Shown here in pieces: positions 31,435 through 40,223 of a DNA stretch of 64,000 nucleotides. Positions within the stretch are counted from its first letter, which is position 1, and each line of letters begins with the position of its first letter. The position numbers and the translations under genes are program-made. Source of the DNA: Enterococcus sp. ZJ1622 (GTDB lineage: Bacteria; Bacillota; Bacilli; Lactobacillales; Enterococcaceae); contig NZ_JAAKDW010000007.1 of the NCBI RefSeq assembly GCF_011038845.1, positions 62,001 through 126,000 of the forward strand, given 5' to 3'. The notes under the pieces were generated by a model. It worked only from the letters and a program-made list of their open reading frames with translations, was not told the origin of the DNA and ran no database searches.

Positions 31435-33351
31435 ATGAAGTATCAAAAAATGATTTTAGGACATAAAACACTCATTACCATTATTACCGGGAGCCTGATC
31501 CTAGTGGCCGAGGCGGCAAGATTCCTGTTTCAGCAACCCATTCTTTATACTTTTGCCTTGGCAATTGCCTCTGTGATTGGATTTCTGCCGATCGCAATCC
31601 AAGCGTTCCAAGCAGCAAGAGTAAAAGTCATCAGTATCGATCTGCTTGTCTCGATTGCTGTGGCGGGGGCATTTATCATCGGCGAGTACAGTGAATCGGC
31701 AATCGTTGAATTTCTCTTTTTATTTGGTCATTTCTTGGAACAGAAAACACTGGAAAAAACACGCTCTGCTATTCAAAAACTTGTCCAGCTAGCACCAGCT
31801 TCTGCCTGGAAAATCGTAGGAGAAACGATCGAAAAAGTAGCGATTGAGGAAGTGGCAATCGGTGATACGCTATTAGTGAAGACCGGCGCACAGATACCAG
31901 TTGACGGCATAGTGACAGAAGGAAATGGCTATGTCAATGAAGCCAGTGTGACAGGTGAATCAAATACAGTACACAAAACAAATGAAAGCCGAGTGTTTGC
32001 TGGGACAATCTTGGATAACGGTACCTTGAAAGTCCAAGCACAGCGAGTAGGTGAAGATACGACTTTCGGAAAAATCATCGAATTGGTAGAAGAAGCACAA
32101 GACAGTAAGTCCAATGCAGAAGACTTTATCGATCGTTTCGCCAAATATTACACGCCGTTTGTTTTGCTTCTGGCAGTAGTGGTTGGCTTTATTTCAATGG
32201 ATGTACGTTTAGCGATCACTATTTTAGTATTAGGCTGTCCTGGGGCATTGATCATTGGTGTACCGGTGTCGAATGTAGCGGGAATCGGGAACGGAGCTAA
32301 AAATGGCATCTTGATCAAAGGCAGCGAAGTCATGGACATTTTCCATCATGTAGATACGATGGTCTTCGACAAGACAGGTACTTTGACGAATGGGAAGCCA
32401 AGTGTTGCGGTAATCAAAGAATATACTTCTGATGCTTCTGTTTTTTTAGGATTAGCAGCTGCCGCAGAAAGAGAATCTGATCATCCATTGGGTGAAGCAA
32501 TCGTGCAATATGCAGACAAAAGAGGTCTATCTGACTACAGCGATTATCAACTAGGGAGAACGATTGTCCACAAAGGAAAAGGGATCGAAGCAGAAATCAA
32601 CGGACAACCGGTATTGATCGGAAACCAGCAGCTGATGAACGAACAGAAAATCTCTTTGGCAGAGGACGTCCGAAAAGAAGAAGAAGAACTGCAAGCAACA
32701 GGACACTCGACCGTCTTTCTGGCTGTCGACCGAGAAATCGTCCAGCTAATCGGCATCAAAGATCAGATTCGTCCAGGTGTAAAAGAAACACTCGTTCAAT
32801 TAAAACAAGAGGGGATCAAACAGCTGATCATGCTTACAGGTGATAATCAACTCACTGCGGAGCATACTGGCCGCGAACTTGATCTGACTGAAATCCATGG
32901 GGGGCTGCTTCCTGAACAAAAAGCAGCGTTTATCCGTAAGCTGCAACAAGAAGGAAATATCGTTGCTTTCGTAGGCGATGGAATCAATGACAGCCCGTCG
33001 ATTGCTTTGGCAGATATAGGGATCGCTATGGGAAATGGGACAGATGTCGCCATCGAAACTTCTGATATCGTCCTGATGCAGTCAAGCTTTAAAAAACTGG
33101 TTCACGCGTACCAGCTGACGAAAAAAACAATGGCTAATATGAAAGAAAATATCGCAATTGCGATCGGGACCGTATTACTTTTATTATCTGGTCTGCTCTT
33201 AGGTCGAATCTATATGGCAAGCGGTATGCTTTTCCATGAAATGAGTATTCTGGTCGTAGTCATAAATGGCATGCGTCTGCTTTCTTATCGCACAAAAAGA
33301 AAAAATCTTGATACAAATCAATTATCCAAATTAAAAGAACAAGTAGAATAA
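31435..33351 (+). CDS. Heavy-metal P1B-type ATPase with CPG motif
   Basis: A 638-residue metal-translocating P-type ATPase. Two N-terminal helices at about 13-55, actuator domain with TGESNTV (TGES), phosphorylation motif DKTGTLTNGKP, nucleotide site with SDHPLGEA (HP) and MLTGDN, and GDGINDSPSIALADIGIAMG. No N-terminal metal-binding domain. The ion-binding helix motif is GCPGALIIGVP: the usual Cys-Pro-Cys (Cu, Zn) or Cys-Pro-His is replaced by Cys-Pro-Gly, so the metal cannot be assigned. GAGGAGGGA precedes the ATG. First gene of a four-gene operon with HMA protein, Dps-like protein and Crp/Fnr regulator; I infer efflux of a transition metal (iron, zinc or copper). Confidence 0.9.
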   Translation: MKYQKMILGHKTLITIITGSLILVAEAARFLFQQPILYTFALAIASVIGFLPIAIQAFQAARVKVISIDLLVSIAVAGAFIIGEYSESAIVEFLFLFGHFLEQKTLEKTRSAIQKLVQLAPASAWKIVGETIEKVAIEEVAIGDTLLVKTGAQIPVDGIVTEGNGYVNEASVTGESNTVHKTNESRVFAGTILDNGTLKVQAQRVGEDTTFGKIIELVEEAQDSKSNAEDFIDRFAKYYTPFVLLLAVVVGFISMDVRLAITILVLGCPGALIIGVPVSNVAGIGNGAKNGILIKGSEVMDIFHHVDTMVFDKTGTLTNGKPSVAVIKEYTSDASVFLGLAAAAERESDHPLGEAIVQYADKRGLSDYSDYQLGRTIVHKGKGIEAEINGQPVLIGNQQLMNEQKISLAEDVRKEEEELQATGHSTVFLAVDREIVQLIGIKDQIRPGVKETLVQLKQEGIKQLIMLTGDNQLTAEHTGRELDLTEIHGGLLPEQKAAFIRKLQQEGNIVAFVGDGINDSPSIALADIGIAMGNGTDVAIETSDIVLMQSSFKKLVHAYQLTKKTMANMKENIAIAIGTVLLLLSGLLLGRIYMASGMLFHEMSILVVVINGMRLLSYRTKRKNLDTNQLSKLKEQVE

Positions 33352-33372
33352 CAAACAAAGGAGGAATGAATA

Positions 33373-33603
33373 ATGAAGAAAGTCATTATCCAATTAGGGA
33401 CATTAACATGTCCATCATGTATGCAGAAAATCGAACAAGCAGTCAAACAGCAAGCAGGAGTAGCAAAAGTAAAAGTCTTGTTCAACTCCAGCAAAGTCAA
33501 GGCAGAGATCGATCCAGATTTGACAGATCCGGAAAAATTAGCAAATGCGATCGAAGCACTCGGCTATGATGTGCAAGGGACGAAAATGAAGGAGCTGAGC
33601 TAG
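33373..33603 (+). CDS. HMA-domain metallochaperone
   Basis: A 76-residue ferredoxin-like heavy-metal-associated domain. The metal loop is LTCPSCMQKIEQAV, a CxxC like that of CopZ and the N-terminal domains of metal ATPases. Since the ATPase upstream lacks such a domain, this protein likely delivers metal to it. It begins 21 bases after the ATPase gene with AGGAGG and ends one base before the Dps-like gene. Confidence 0.9.
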   Translation: MKKVIIQLGTLTCPSCMQKIEQAVKQQAGVAKVKVLFNSSKVKAEIDPDLTDPEKLANAIEALGYDVQGTKMKELS

Positions 33604-33604
33604 A

Positions 33605-34141
33605 ATGAACGCCCAAGAAAAATATCAGGCAGAATGTGTCCAGAGTGAAAAAGACCATCATACTCCTACAGCAGGAGCGATGATCAGCCATATCCTAGCC
33701 AATTTGATGGTCCATCGAACAAAAGTCAAACAAGCCAAGCATTATCTTGAAGGCCCAGCAAGGACTTTTGCAGAACCAGTGCTAAAAACGATGGAGGAAA
33801 AAGAAGATACGCTATTTGACAGACTGAGCCAATTGGTATTAGATGAAGGAGAACTCATTCCCACGACCTTTGCTGAATTTAACAACTATGCGATGATAAA
33901 AGAGAGCGGTCAACTGAAATATGAACCGGCAGAAGTGATATTAGGGGAAATAGTCAAGGATCTTGACACGCAAAACTTATTCGTGACAAGAGCGATTGCG
34001 TTGGCTGAGCAAGAAGAAAAATTTCTCTTGGCAGCATTCTTAAAGGAACTTTATGGATGGCTCAAACATCAGATTTTTCTTTTCCAGCAATATTTAGGCA
34101 AAGATACAATAGATAAGATGTTAGAAGAGGAAGAAGACTGA
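33605..34141 (+). CDS. Dps-like ferritin-family protein
   Basis: A 178-residue four-helix protein resembling Dps/ferritin-like mini-ferritins. The first helix SHILANLMVHRTKVKQAKHYLEGPA corresponds to the Dps ferroxidase helix (His ligand and the H/Y-x-GP turn). LKTMEEKEDTLFDRLSQLVLDEGE carries the following acidic ligands. The C-terminal half (LAEQEEKFLLAAFLKELYGWLKHQIFLFQQYLG) is a long helix pair as in Dps. Dps proteins oxidise and store iron and protect DNA. Its place between a metal chaperone and a Crp-type regulator suggests metal or oxidative stress. ATG follows AAGGAGCTGAG. Confidence 0.78.
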   Translation: MNAQEKYQAECVQSEKDHHTPTAGAMISHILANLMVHRTKVKQAKHYLEGPARTFAEPVLKTMEEKEDTLFDRLSQLVLDEGELIPTTFAEFNNYAMIKESGQLKYEPAEVILGEIVKDLDTQNLFVTRAIALAEQEEKFLLAAFLKELYGWLKHQIFLFQQYLGKDTIDKMLEEEED

Positions 34142-34155
34142 AGGAGGGATCGGCT

Positions 34156-34815
34156 ATGAGGCATGAAGGGTTGTGTGTTTCACTCGTTCCGTTATTCAAT
34201 CATCTCGAAATAGAAGATCAGCAAAAAATCCATTCGCTGGTGACACACAGAAAAGTGGAAAAAGGGGAACAGATTTTTGCACCAGATGGAGATGCACAAC
34301 TCGTCATCGTCGCACGCGGCAGCTTGAAAGTGTATCAATTATCCACAAATGGCAAGGAACAGCTGCTGCGAGTCGTTGAGCCAGGAGGATATGAAGGGGA
34401 ATCCCAATTATTTGGCGTGCCGAATGAGACACTTTTTGGAGAAGCTCTGGAAAAAACAGAAGTTTGTGTGCTGAAACAGACGGATTTTTCCGAATTACTC
34501 CTCCAGTATCCGGCGATCAGTGTCAAATTATTAGAGATAAATGCAGGGAAAATGGCAACGATCCAGCAGCAAACGCAATTTCTGATGATGGAACGAGTAG
34601 AAGAACGGCTGGCTGTCTATCTGCTTGATCTGGCTAAAGCAACGGGGAGCAGCCAAGTCAGCATCCCGATGAAAATGAAAGAACTCGCAGCATTCATGGG
34701 CACCACACCAGAAACAATCTCAAGAAAGCTCAAGCTATTGGAAAGCAAAGGCTTTATCAAAAGAGAAAAACGAAACATCTTGATCATAGAAGAAGAACAG
34801 TTAGAAGAAATTTGA
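34156..34815 (+). CDS. Crp/Fnr-family regulator of the metal operon
   Basis: A 219-residue regulator with an N-terminal cyclic-nucleotide-binding-like jelly roll (RKVEKGEQIFAPDG, GEALEKTEVCVL) and a C-terminal HTH (MKELAAFMGTTPETISRKLKLLESKGF). The recognition helix has the E-T-x-SR pattern found in FNR-type proteins that read TTGAT half sites, and such a site lies at -41.5 of this operon. The four-Cys iron-sulfur cluster set of FNR is absent (only isolated Cys, including Cys7), so sensing may use a metal, redox-active Cys or haem. Last gene of the operon, so positive autoregulation is likely. AAGGAGGGA precedes the ATG. Confidence 0.88.
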   Translation: MRHEGLCVSLVPLFNHLEIEDQQKIHSLVTHRKVEKGEQIFAPDGDAQLVIVARGSLKVYQLSTNGKEQLLRVVEPGGYEGESQLFGVPNETLFGEALEKTEVCVLKQTDFSELLLQYPAISVKLLEINAGKMATIQQQTQFLMMERVEERLAVYLLDLAKATGSSQVSIPMKMKELAAFMGTTPETISRKLKLLESKGFIKREKRNILIIEEEQLEEI

Positions 34816-34875
34816 AAAACCGCCTTCTCGTGGTTCTGACAAAAGCAGTCTTGCCATCGAGAAGGCGGTTTTTGT
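34815..34875. terminator. Bidirectional terminator
   Basis: AAAAACCGCCTTCTCG and CGAGAAGGCGGTTTTT are exact complements, ending both the metal operon and the convergent ABC exporter operon. Confidence 0.92.
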
Positions 34876-34877
34876 TC

Positions 34878-36491
34878 TCAATTTTCTTCGATCAGATCTC
34901 GATGCCGATAGCCGACAGCACCCAACACAGCCAATAAAACACTAAGAAAGAGTATAGTGAGGAAGACTGGCCACTCAAAAGAATCGACTGGCAAACGAGG
35001 CACCCAGCTTTGTATGGCAGTCTTTGTGAACCATTCGGGCAAATCCAAAAGATTCCCGAAATAATTGATAGCAAATGAATAACCTAGATACACATAGACG
35101 ATTTTCCCGGCTTTAGGAATCCATCCGAAAAGAAAGCCAGATAGACTGCCAAAGAATAAAATCGAAGGCAAAAGATTGAACCCTGAGCCGAGAAACATTG
35201 GTAGATCCATCGTAGTCGACTCATCCATCACGGATAAAGCAGCCAGACCAAGTGATCCTGCGCTGACGAAGATAGCTAAAATAGCTGCTCCGGCTGCGAT
35301 CAACATCGTGGACCAGTACAACTGGTTTCGAGAGACTTTTGTCGAAAACAGCTGTGCCATACGTCCATGTTTTTCTTCAGCAAACGTTTTATGGACAACG
35401 GCAATCGGTAAAATAGCAGCTAAACAAGCTAAGACCACTAAGATCGTACTTGTAAAGTTCTTTTCCAGCGAAATCCCTGACTTGATGAACATTTGCTTCA
35501 TCAACTCGTTGCTTTCCAGGAAAGTCTGCATATTCCCATAGATAGAGCCGTAAGCCGCACCTAATACTGCAAAAGCAGCAAGCCAGCTGAGGATCATCCC
35601 GCGATTCAAATACAGCAGCAAGCCGCGGATCGATAAAAGGGAACGTTTGGTACTTGCACGACCTTCTCTTTCCCGCAGATAGCCTGTATTCAAGTCCCGG
35701 TGCTCCTCTAGGAAAAAAGCGGCGGCACTACCAATAAGAGCAACGGATACCAAGTAAAGCAATGGCAGCCAGTTATTTTCGGTAAATGGATAAGTCAGAT
35801 AGATCCAGCCCAAAGGATTCGCCATCGAAAAAGCCTCAGCGCCTATATCCGTACCAGCTCGAACGAGATACATCAGACCAAGAAACGCAAGAGAAGCGCC
35901 TGTTGCACTTGAGGCATTCGGCATGAGCTGAGCAAAAAACAAGGCGATCATCCCGCCGAAAACACCAGCGCTTCCGACAGACAGTCCAAATAAAAGTGCA
36001 CCTTCTACAGTGATCGTCTCTACTTGAAAAACGATCATCAAACCGCTGATCACCCCAGCCAATACCAAATTGATGACGATTGTTTCGATCAATACCGCTA
36101 AAGAATTTGCTTGCCGTCCGACGCTATAAGAGCGAACAAGTTCGATCAAGCCCAGATCTTCTTTTTTTCGTGTCTGACTGATGACTTGCAGGATAGAAAG
36201 AACAGCTGCGAATACCCCACAGAACAAGAGCATTTCTTGTGCGTACATCGCACCCAGTGTGTATTGATCAGCAGATGATACAGGCGTTGACCCGACCATA
36301 GCGATCATGGCAGGATTCTGCAATGTTTCGTATAAGCCAATCAATCCATTGCCTGAAGTCACTTCCTCAAATGCCGGAACGAATCCGCCAGCAAACAAGG
36401 CCGTCCCGAAGACCCAAACGAATATTTTTTTCCAGTCACGAGACAGGTTCTGAAAAAGCAGAAGCGTCCAGTGTGAGAATCGTTCATTCAT
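34878..36491 (-). CDS. ABC-2 type exporter permease (polyketide/ionophore exporter family)
   Basis: A 537-residue membrane protein with two repeats of six helices, the large single-polypeptide permease class related to tetronasin/ionophore exporters of actinobacteria and Firmicutes. N-terminal cytosolic start RDWKKIFVWVFGTALFAGG; SQTRKKEDLGLIELVRSYSVGR marks the first coupling region and VHKTFAEEKHGRMAQLFSTKVSR the equivalent in the second half. It works with the ATPase encoded just upstream (gap 14 bases) and the TetR regulator divergent from them. Likely exports a lipophilic drug or ionophore; the substrate is unknown. Shares the terminator at 34815. Confidence 0.85.
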   Translation of the reverse strand: MNERFSHWTLLLFQNLSRDWKKIFVWVFGTALFAGGFVPAFEEVTSGNGLIGLYETLQNPAMIAMVGSTPVSSADQYTLGAMYAQEMLLFCGVFAAVLSILQVISQTRKKEDLGLIELVRSYSVGRQANSLAVLIETIVINLVLAGVISGLMIVFQVETITVEGALLFGLSVGSAGVFGGMIALFFAQLMPNASSATGASLAFLGLMYLVRAGTDIGAEAFSMANPLGWIYLTYPFTENNWLPLLYLVSVALIGSAAAFFLEEHRDLNTGYLREREGRASTKRSLLSIRGLLLYLNRGMILSWLAAFAVLGAAYGSIYGNMQTFLESNELMKQMFIKSGISLEKNFTSTILVVLACLAAILPIAVVHKTFAEEKHGRMAQLFSTKVSRNQLYWSTMLIAAGAAILAIFVSAGSLGLAALSVMDESTTMDLPMFLGSGFNLLPSILFFGSLSGFLFGWIPKAGKIVYVYLGYSFAINYFGNLLDLPEWFTKTAIQSWVPRLPVDSFEWPVFLTILFLSVLLAVLGAVGYRHRDLIEEN

Positions 36492-36505
36492 CGTAACAAC
36501 GCCTC

Positions 36506-37387
36506 CTATCCTTTATAATGACGCATGAATAAATCTTCGAGTGTTGGAGGAACCGATTCGATTTTTTTCACACCTAATCTGGCTGCCTCAGCTAAGATCC
36601 CATCGAGCTGATTGCTATCTGCAGAAAAACGAACTTCGTTGCCTTGTCTAGTGAAATCATGGACTCCTTCAAGATTTTCCAGACTGCTGCTGTCATTTCT
36701 GGTCTCAAGAGTGATCACAGAGCGGGTAAGATGCCGCAATTCTTTCAATGACCCTTCTTCTACGACTTTTCCTTGCCGGATGATGACGACCCTGTCAGCC
36801 AAACGTTCGACTTCGCTGAGGATATGGGAAGAAAGCAGAATCGATTTGCCTTCTTGTTTCAATTTCTGTACTTCTTCCTGAAAAACAGCTTCCATCAATG
36901 GATCTAATCCAGCCGTCGGTTCATCGAGTAGATAAAGATCAGAATCGACAGATAAAGCAGCGATCAGTCCGACTTTCTGACGATTTCCTTTCGAGTAATT
37001 TTTAGCTTTTTTCTTAGGGTCCAGTTCAAAACGGTCGATCAGATATTCTTTCTTCGCATAGTCGCCCTTTCCATGAAGCTTCATGAAAAAATCGATGATC
37101 GCTCCGCCAGTCAGATTTCCCCATAAAGAAACATCTCCAGGCACATAAGATAAGCGCTGATGGATCGCTAGACTGTCCTTCCAGACATCTTGTCCGAAAA
37201 TCTGAGCCGTCCCGCCGTCTTTTCGAATAATACCTAGCAATGTTCGGATAGTCGTTGATTTCCCTGAGCCATTTGGTCCGATAAAACCGACAACTTCGCC
37301 TGAATCCACAGTGAAGGAAACGTCTTTCAACGCTTCAAATTTGCCGAAATTCTTTTTTAAGTGTTCGACTTTGATGATCTCTGTCAT
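36506..37387 (-). CDS. ABC transporter ATP-binding protein
   Basis: A 293-residue ATPase: Walker A GPNGSGKST, Q loop region with YVPGDVSLWGNL, signature YSKGNRQKVGL in place of LSGGQ (the YSKGxxQKV form typical of drug-export ABC-2 systems), Walker B LYLLDEPTAGLDPL and the switch His in SSHILSE. C-terminal about 80 residues form the regulatory extension. Start ATG 37387 follows AAGGAG; the longer frame reaching 37468 lacks a ribosome site. Pairs with the permease downstream to power export. Confidence 0.93.
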   Translation of the reverse strand: MTEIIKVEHLKKNFGKFEALKDVSFTVDSGEVVGFIGPNGSGKSTTIRTLLGIIRKDGGTAQIFGQDVWKDSLAIHQRLSYVPGDVSLWGNLTGGAIIDFFMKLHGKGDYAKKEYLIDRFELDPKKKAKNYSKGNRQKVGLIAALSVDSDLYLLDEPTAGLDPLMEAVFQEEVQKLKQEGKSILLSSHILSEVERLADRVVIIRQGKVVEEGSLKELRHLTRSVITLETRNDSSSLENLEGVHDFTRQGNEVRFSADSNQLDGILAEAARLGVKKIESVPPTLEDLFMRHYKG

Positions 37388-37562
37388 AGTCGTTGAGCTC
37401 CTTCCGTCCATAGGAACGCTTTTTTTGTATACTGCTAGTTGTTCTAAAAGTCCAAAAAAGCTTATCACAAAAGTTTTATAGACTGATTTGTTATTATGAG
37501 TATATAATATTCTTTTCGGATATTGCTGTCAAAGAAAGTATCAGCTTCTGATTTGTAGTTAC

Positions 37563-37616
37563 TTGCGGGAGTCATCGTTAGTCGTTATAATGATAAAAAA
37601 ATAAACTATTTTTTAT
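37563..37616 (+). promoter_or_regulatory. tetR promoter and palindromic operator
   Basis: TTGCGG (37563-37568), 17 bases, TATAAT (37586-37591). Right after it ATAAAAAAATA-AAC-TATTTTTTAT (37593-37616) is a near-perfect inverted repeat over the transcription start, a likely autoregulatory site. Confidence 0.5.
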
Positions 37617-37644
37617 GTGAAAGTTTAAAAAAGGAGCATCTGTC

Positions 37645-38268
37645 ATGAACGGCTTTGAAAAAAGAGCGCAAGAAAAGAAAAAGCAAATCTTAAAAGCGGC
37701 TTTTGAACTGATGAATACAGACGGGGGAACAGCAAATCTGACAATGGAAAAGGTCGCAGAACAGTCACACGTCAGTAAAGCCACGATCTTTAAGTATTTT
37801 GGGAACAAAGAATCACTGATCTACGAAGTGTTTTTTGGTTTCATCGATGAGATCGGACAATCTGCCAGAGAAATCGCAGCAGAAAACCTGCCATTTGAAG
37901 ACACACTGATCAAAATGAGCAAGAATAAAATCAGCTATCTGAATCGAGTGAACAAACAGTTTTATCTTGATCTGATGGATTATTACACAAAGAAAGAAGA
38001 AGGACGCTTTTCTTCAGTGATGGAATCTTATCTGAAAGAAAGTTTCGAGATGATGCTAGATCTTTTCCACCGAGGACGAAAAGAAGGGAAAGTGGATTGG
38101 AAGTACTCCGATGAATTTCTGATTTTATATTTCCAAGCAATGGTTGAAGGAATCTCCAGTCCAGAAATCTACGGGAAACTGCTTCCTTACACAGAAGAAT
38201 GGACGGAACTGCTGATAAAGGGAATCGCACCGAATAAAAAAGGATCACGCTTAGTAGAATCATTATAA
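37645..38268 (+). CDS. TetR/AcrR-family regulator
   Basis: A 207-residue repressor. N-terminal three-helix DNA-binding domain, residues 8-55, with the recognition helix VAEQSHVSKATIFKYFGNKESL; the remaining 150 residues are the ligand-binding and dimer helices. AAGGAG precedes the ATG. It is divergent from the ABC exporter with 257 bases between the start codons, and is the likely repressor of that exporter and of itself. Ligand unknown. Confidence 0.9.
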   Translation: MNGFEKRAQEKKKQILKAAFELMNTDGGTANLTMEKVAEQSHVSKATIFKYFGNKESLIYEVFFGFIDEIGQSAREIAAENLPFEDTLIKMSKNKISYLNRVNKQFYLDLMDYYTKKEEGRFSSVMESYLKESFEMMLDLFHRGRKEGKVDWKYSDEFLILYFQAMVEGISSPEIYGKLLPYTEEWTELLIKGIAPNKKGSRLVESL

Positions 38269-38290
38269 GAAAAGTGATGAAAGAGAAAAA

Positions 38291-38328
38291 ACGACCGGAA
38301 TCCGAAATGGAGATCCAGTCGCTTTTTT
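38291..38328. terminator. Terminator between tetR and the deacetylase
   Basis: ACGACCGGAATC pairs imperfectly with GATCCAGTCGC and is followed by TTTTTT; flanking A run suggests use in both directions. Confidence 0.65.
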
Positions 38329-38338
38329 ATAAGAAAGA

Positions 38339-39637
38339 TCAAGAGGCTTCTCGCGAATCACGATCGTAGACATCCGTCACTTTGAAGAACTGTTCCAGCA
38401 CAGTGTTTTCGCCAGTAAGATCGGATTGGAATCGAATCCCGTCGACATTGATCCGTGCGTTGCGATAAAAGTCAGTACCTAATTGTCCCCAAGCAGGTGT
38501 GGAAGCATCGACGTTACAAAAAATAGTGAATCCTTGGCTTTTCAGATAGTCGAATTTCTGGTTTTCCTGTGAGTAAGGCTGCCAGTCGCTGATATCTGCC
38601 CCGAAAGGATAGATCAGAATCGATGTGTTCCCTAGTATCGGTGCGACTTCCTGCTGCCAACGCTCATTGTCTTGTTTGACATCTTCAAGAGAGGCTTGTG
38701 TCATATTCAGGTGCCCCCATGTATGAGAAGCGAAATTCCATCCGTCTTTTTTCAATCGGTCTGCTACTTTTACGGCTTCTTCGATCTCTTTTTTGGTTTT
38801 TTCGTTATCCCCATACTGCGATTTGGAAGTCCGGTAGCCCAGTACATCGTTGTATCCGGTAAGAGCTAATGTCCCTTTTGCCCCTTGGTAGGAAAAATCG
38901 GGATGTTTCTTGACGAATGTGTCGATAAGAGGGACCATATCGAAATCGCCCACTTCTTCTTTGTCTTCATCTTTATAGATATTCTTGACCTCGTTGTCTT
39001 TGGTCAATACTAGTCGGCTAGCAAAACCGGAATGATCCATATATTCATAATAGCTGACATCATCTTGAGAGAGAACAAGTGGTTTTTTCCTTTTCGGTAA
39101 CGAGATCCCGACAAAAGTAAGGCTCCCGTCTGATTCTCGCTTGACCAGTTTTTCCAGATTGACTAACACATAATTGTTTCGATAAAGTTCTTCGATTGTT
39201 TTGTTGAATTCGGGAATCGTGACCATATAATCTTTGTAGCCTTGTGCTTGTTTCGAGTGGAAGGCCTTCGTGGGATCGACAATCAGGCTGTGGTAGAAAA
39301 TATGAGAGATCGTCGTAGGATCATCCCAAGCGACAAGTTGTTCTTTTTCCTGCTTTATCGTTTTGAGAAGCTGCTTTGTGTCTGATGAAGAGGAAGGATG
39401 CTTTTCCAGTAATTCGATCGCCTTGTCATAATCATAACTTTGCGCGAGATGCTTCGCTTGAGCGACAGTATTTGTCTCTTCTGTTTTTTCATTCGTAGGT
39501 GTTTCTGTTATTTTTGTTTCAGATTCAACTGTTTCTTTTTTGTTGGTAGCTTGGACTACGAAAAATAAGCTTAAAATTAAAATAACGGCAGTCAAAAAAG
39601 AAGTAGCCCCTAAAATGATTTTCTGTTTTTTATCCAT
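38339..39637 (-). CDS. Membrane-anchored polysaccharide deacetylase (NodB family)
   Basis: A 432-residue extracellular enzyme with an N-terminal anchor helix (about 10-28), a Thr/Glu-rich linker (30-60) and a NodB-like barrel. Active-site motifs are VLSQDDVSYYEY (metal and base Asp) and SHTWGHLNMT (H-x3-H type metal site); LIYPFGADISDWQ is the later motif. It probably removes N-acetyl groups from peptidoglycan or an exopolysaccharide, which gives lysozyme resistance in enterococci. No pga gene is adjacent; the PgaC-like synthase is 15 kb away. AAGGGACGAG lies before the ATG. Confidence 0.85.
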   Translation of the reverse strand: MDKKQKIILGATSFLTAVILILSLFFVVQATNKKETVESETKITETPTNEKTEETNTVAQAKHLAQSYDYDKAIELLEKHPSSSSDTKQLLKTIKQEKEQLVAWDDPTTISHIFYHSLIVDPTKAFHSKQAQGYKDYMVTIPEFNKTIEELYRNNYVLVNLEKLVKRESDGSLTFVGISLPKRKKPLVLSQDDVSYYEYMDHSGFASRLVLTKDNEVKNIYKDEDKEEVGDFDMVPLIDTFVKKHPDFSYQGAKGTLALTGYNDVLGYRTSKSQYGDNEKTKKEIEEAVKVADRLKKDGWNFASHTWGHLNMTQASLEDVKQDNERWQQEVAPILGNTSILIYPFGADISDWQPYSQENQKFDYLKSQGFTIFCNVDASTPAWGQLGTDFYRNARINVDGIRFQSDLTGENTVLEQFFKVTDVYDRDSREAS

Positions 39638-39863
39638 GTATCTCGTCCCTTACTTTTTCATTTTTTTAATCCCCCAACGTCCATTGTATCGAAGATAAGA
39701 AGGGAGGGGAAGCGACAAGACTTTTAGTGAAAATTACAGAAAAAAACCAGTCTGAATCTATTTTTTCAATTGTTTAAATTTTAAGGAAATATAAAAAAAG
39801 TTCGGAATTAATGCGAATTCAAATAGAAAAAATAGGTTTTTTGAAAAAAATGAGTTTTTCCTG

Positions 39864-39892
39864 TTGACAAAGAAAAAGTTGCGCTCTATGAT
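39864..39892 (+). promoter_or_regulatory. Promoter of tyrS
   Basis: TTGACA (39864-39869), 17 bases, TATGAT (39887-39892). Confidence 0.85.
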
Positions 39893-39898
39893 AGACAC

Positions 39899-40142
39899 AT
39901 ATTAATAATAACAAGACGAAGATCGAAACGAAGTAGTTGTTAAAGCCAATGTTTCAGAAAGCTAGTGGTCGCTGTGAACTAGTACAAGCTTTAAAGCGAA
40001 TTACATTTCAGGAGTCTTTGGCAGTCATGCCGCGCGACAGCGTTATATGTTTGAGAGATATGTTTTGTCATGAAGCATATAAATTGGGTGGTACCGCGAA
40101 TTTTCGTCCCTTGGCTAGCTTAGCCGAGGGACTTTTTTTATT
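39899..40142 (+). ncRNA. Tyrosine T-box riboswitch leader
   Basis: The diagnostic T-box GGGTGGTACCGCG is at 40086-40098, followed by the terminator GTCCCTTGGC / GCCGAGGGAC with T run (40106-40140). Upstream is a long stem I region in which ...CTAGTACAAGC offers TAC (39983-39985), a Tyr codon, as candidate specifier. Uncharged tRNA-Tyr would stabilise the antiterminator and switch on tyrS. Thus the synthetase gene next to tdcA senses tyrosine starvation, opposite to the conditions that favour decarboxylation. Confidence 0.92.
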
Positions 40143-40223
40143 ACACTCAATTTGATGTACTTTTGATAATCAGCATGCTAGCAGGTTCCTGCTTTCATAA
40201 AAAAACTATACGGAGGTAGTAAA

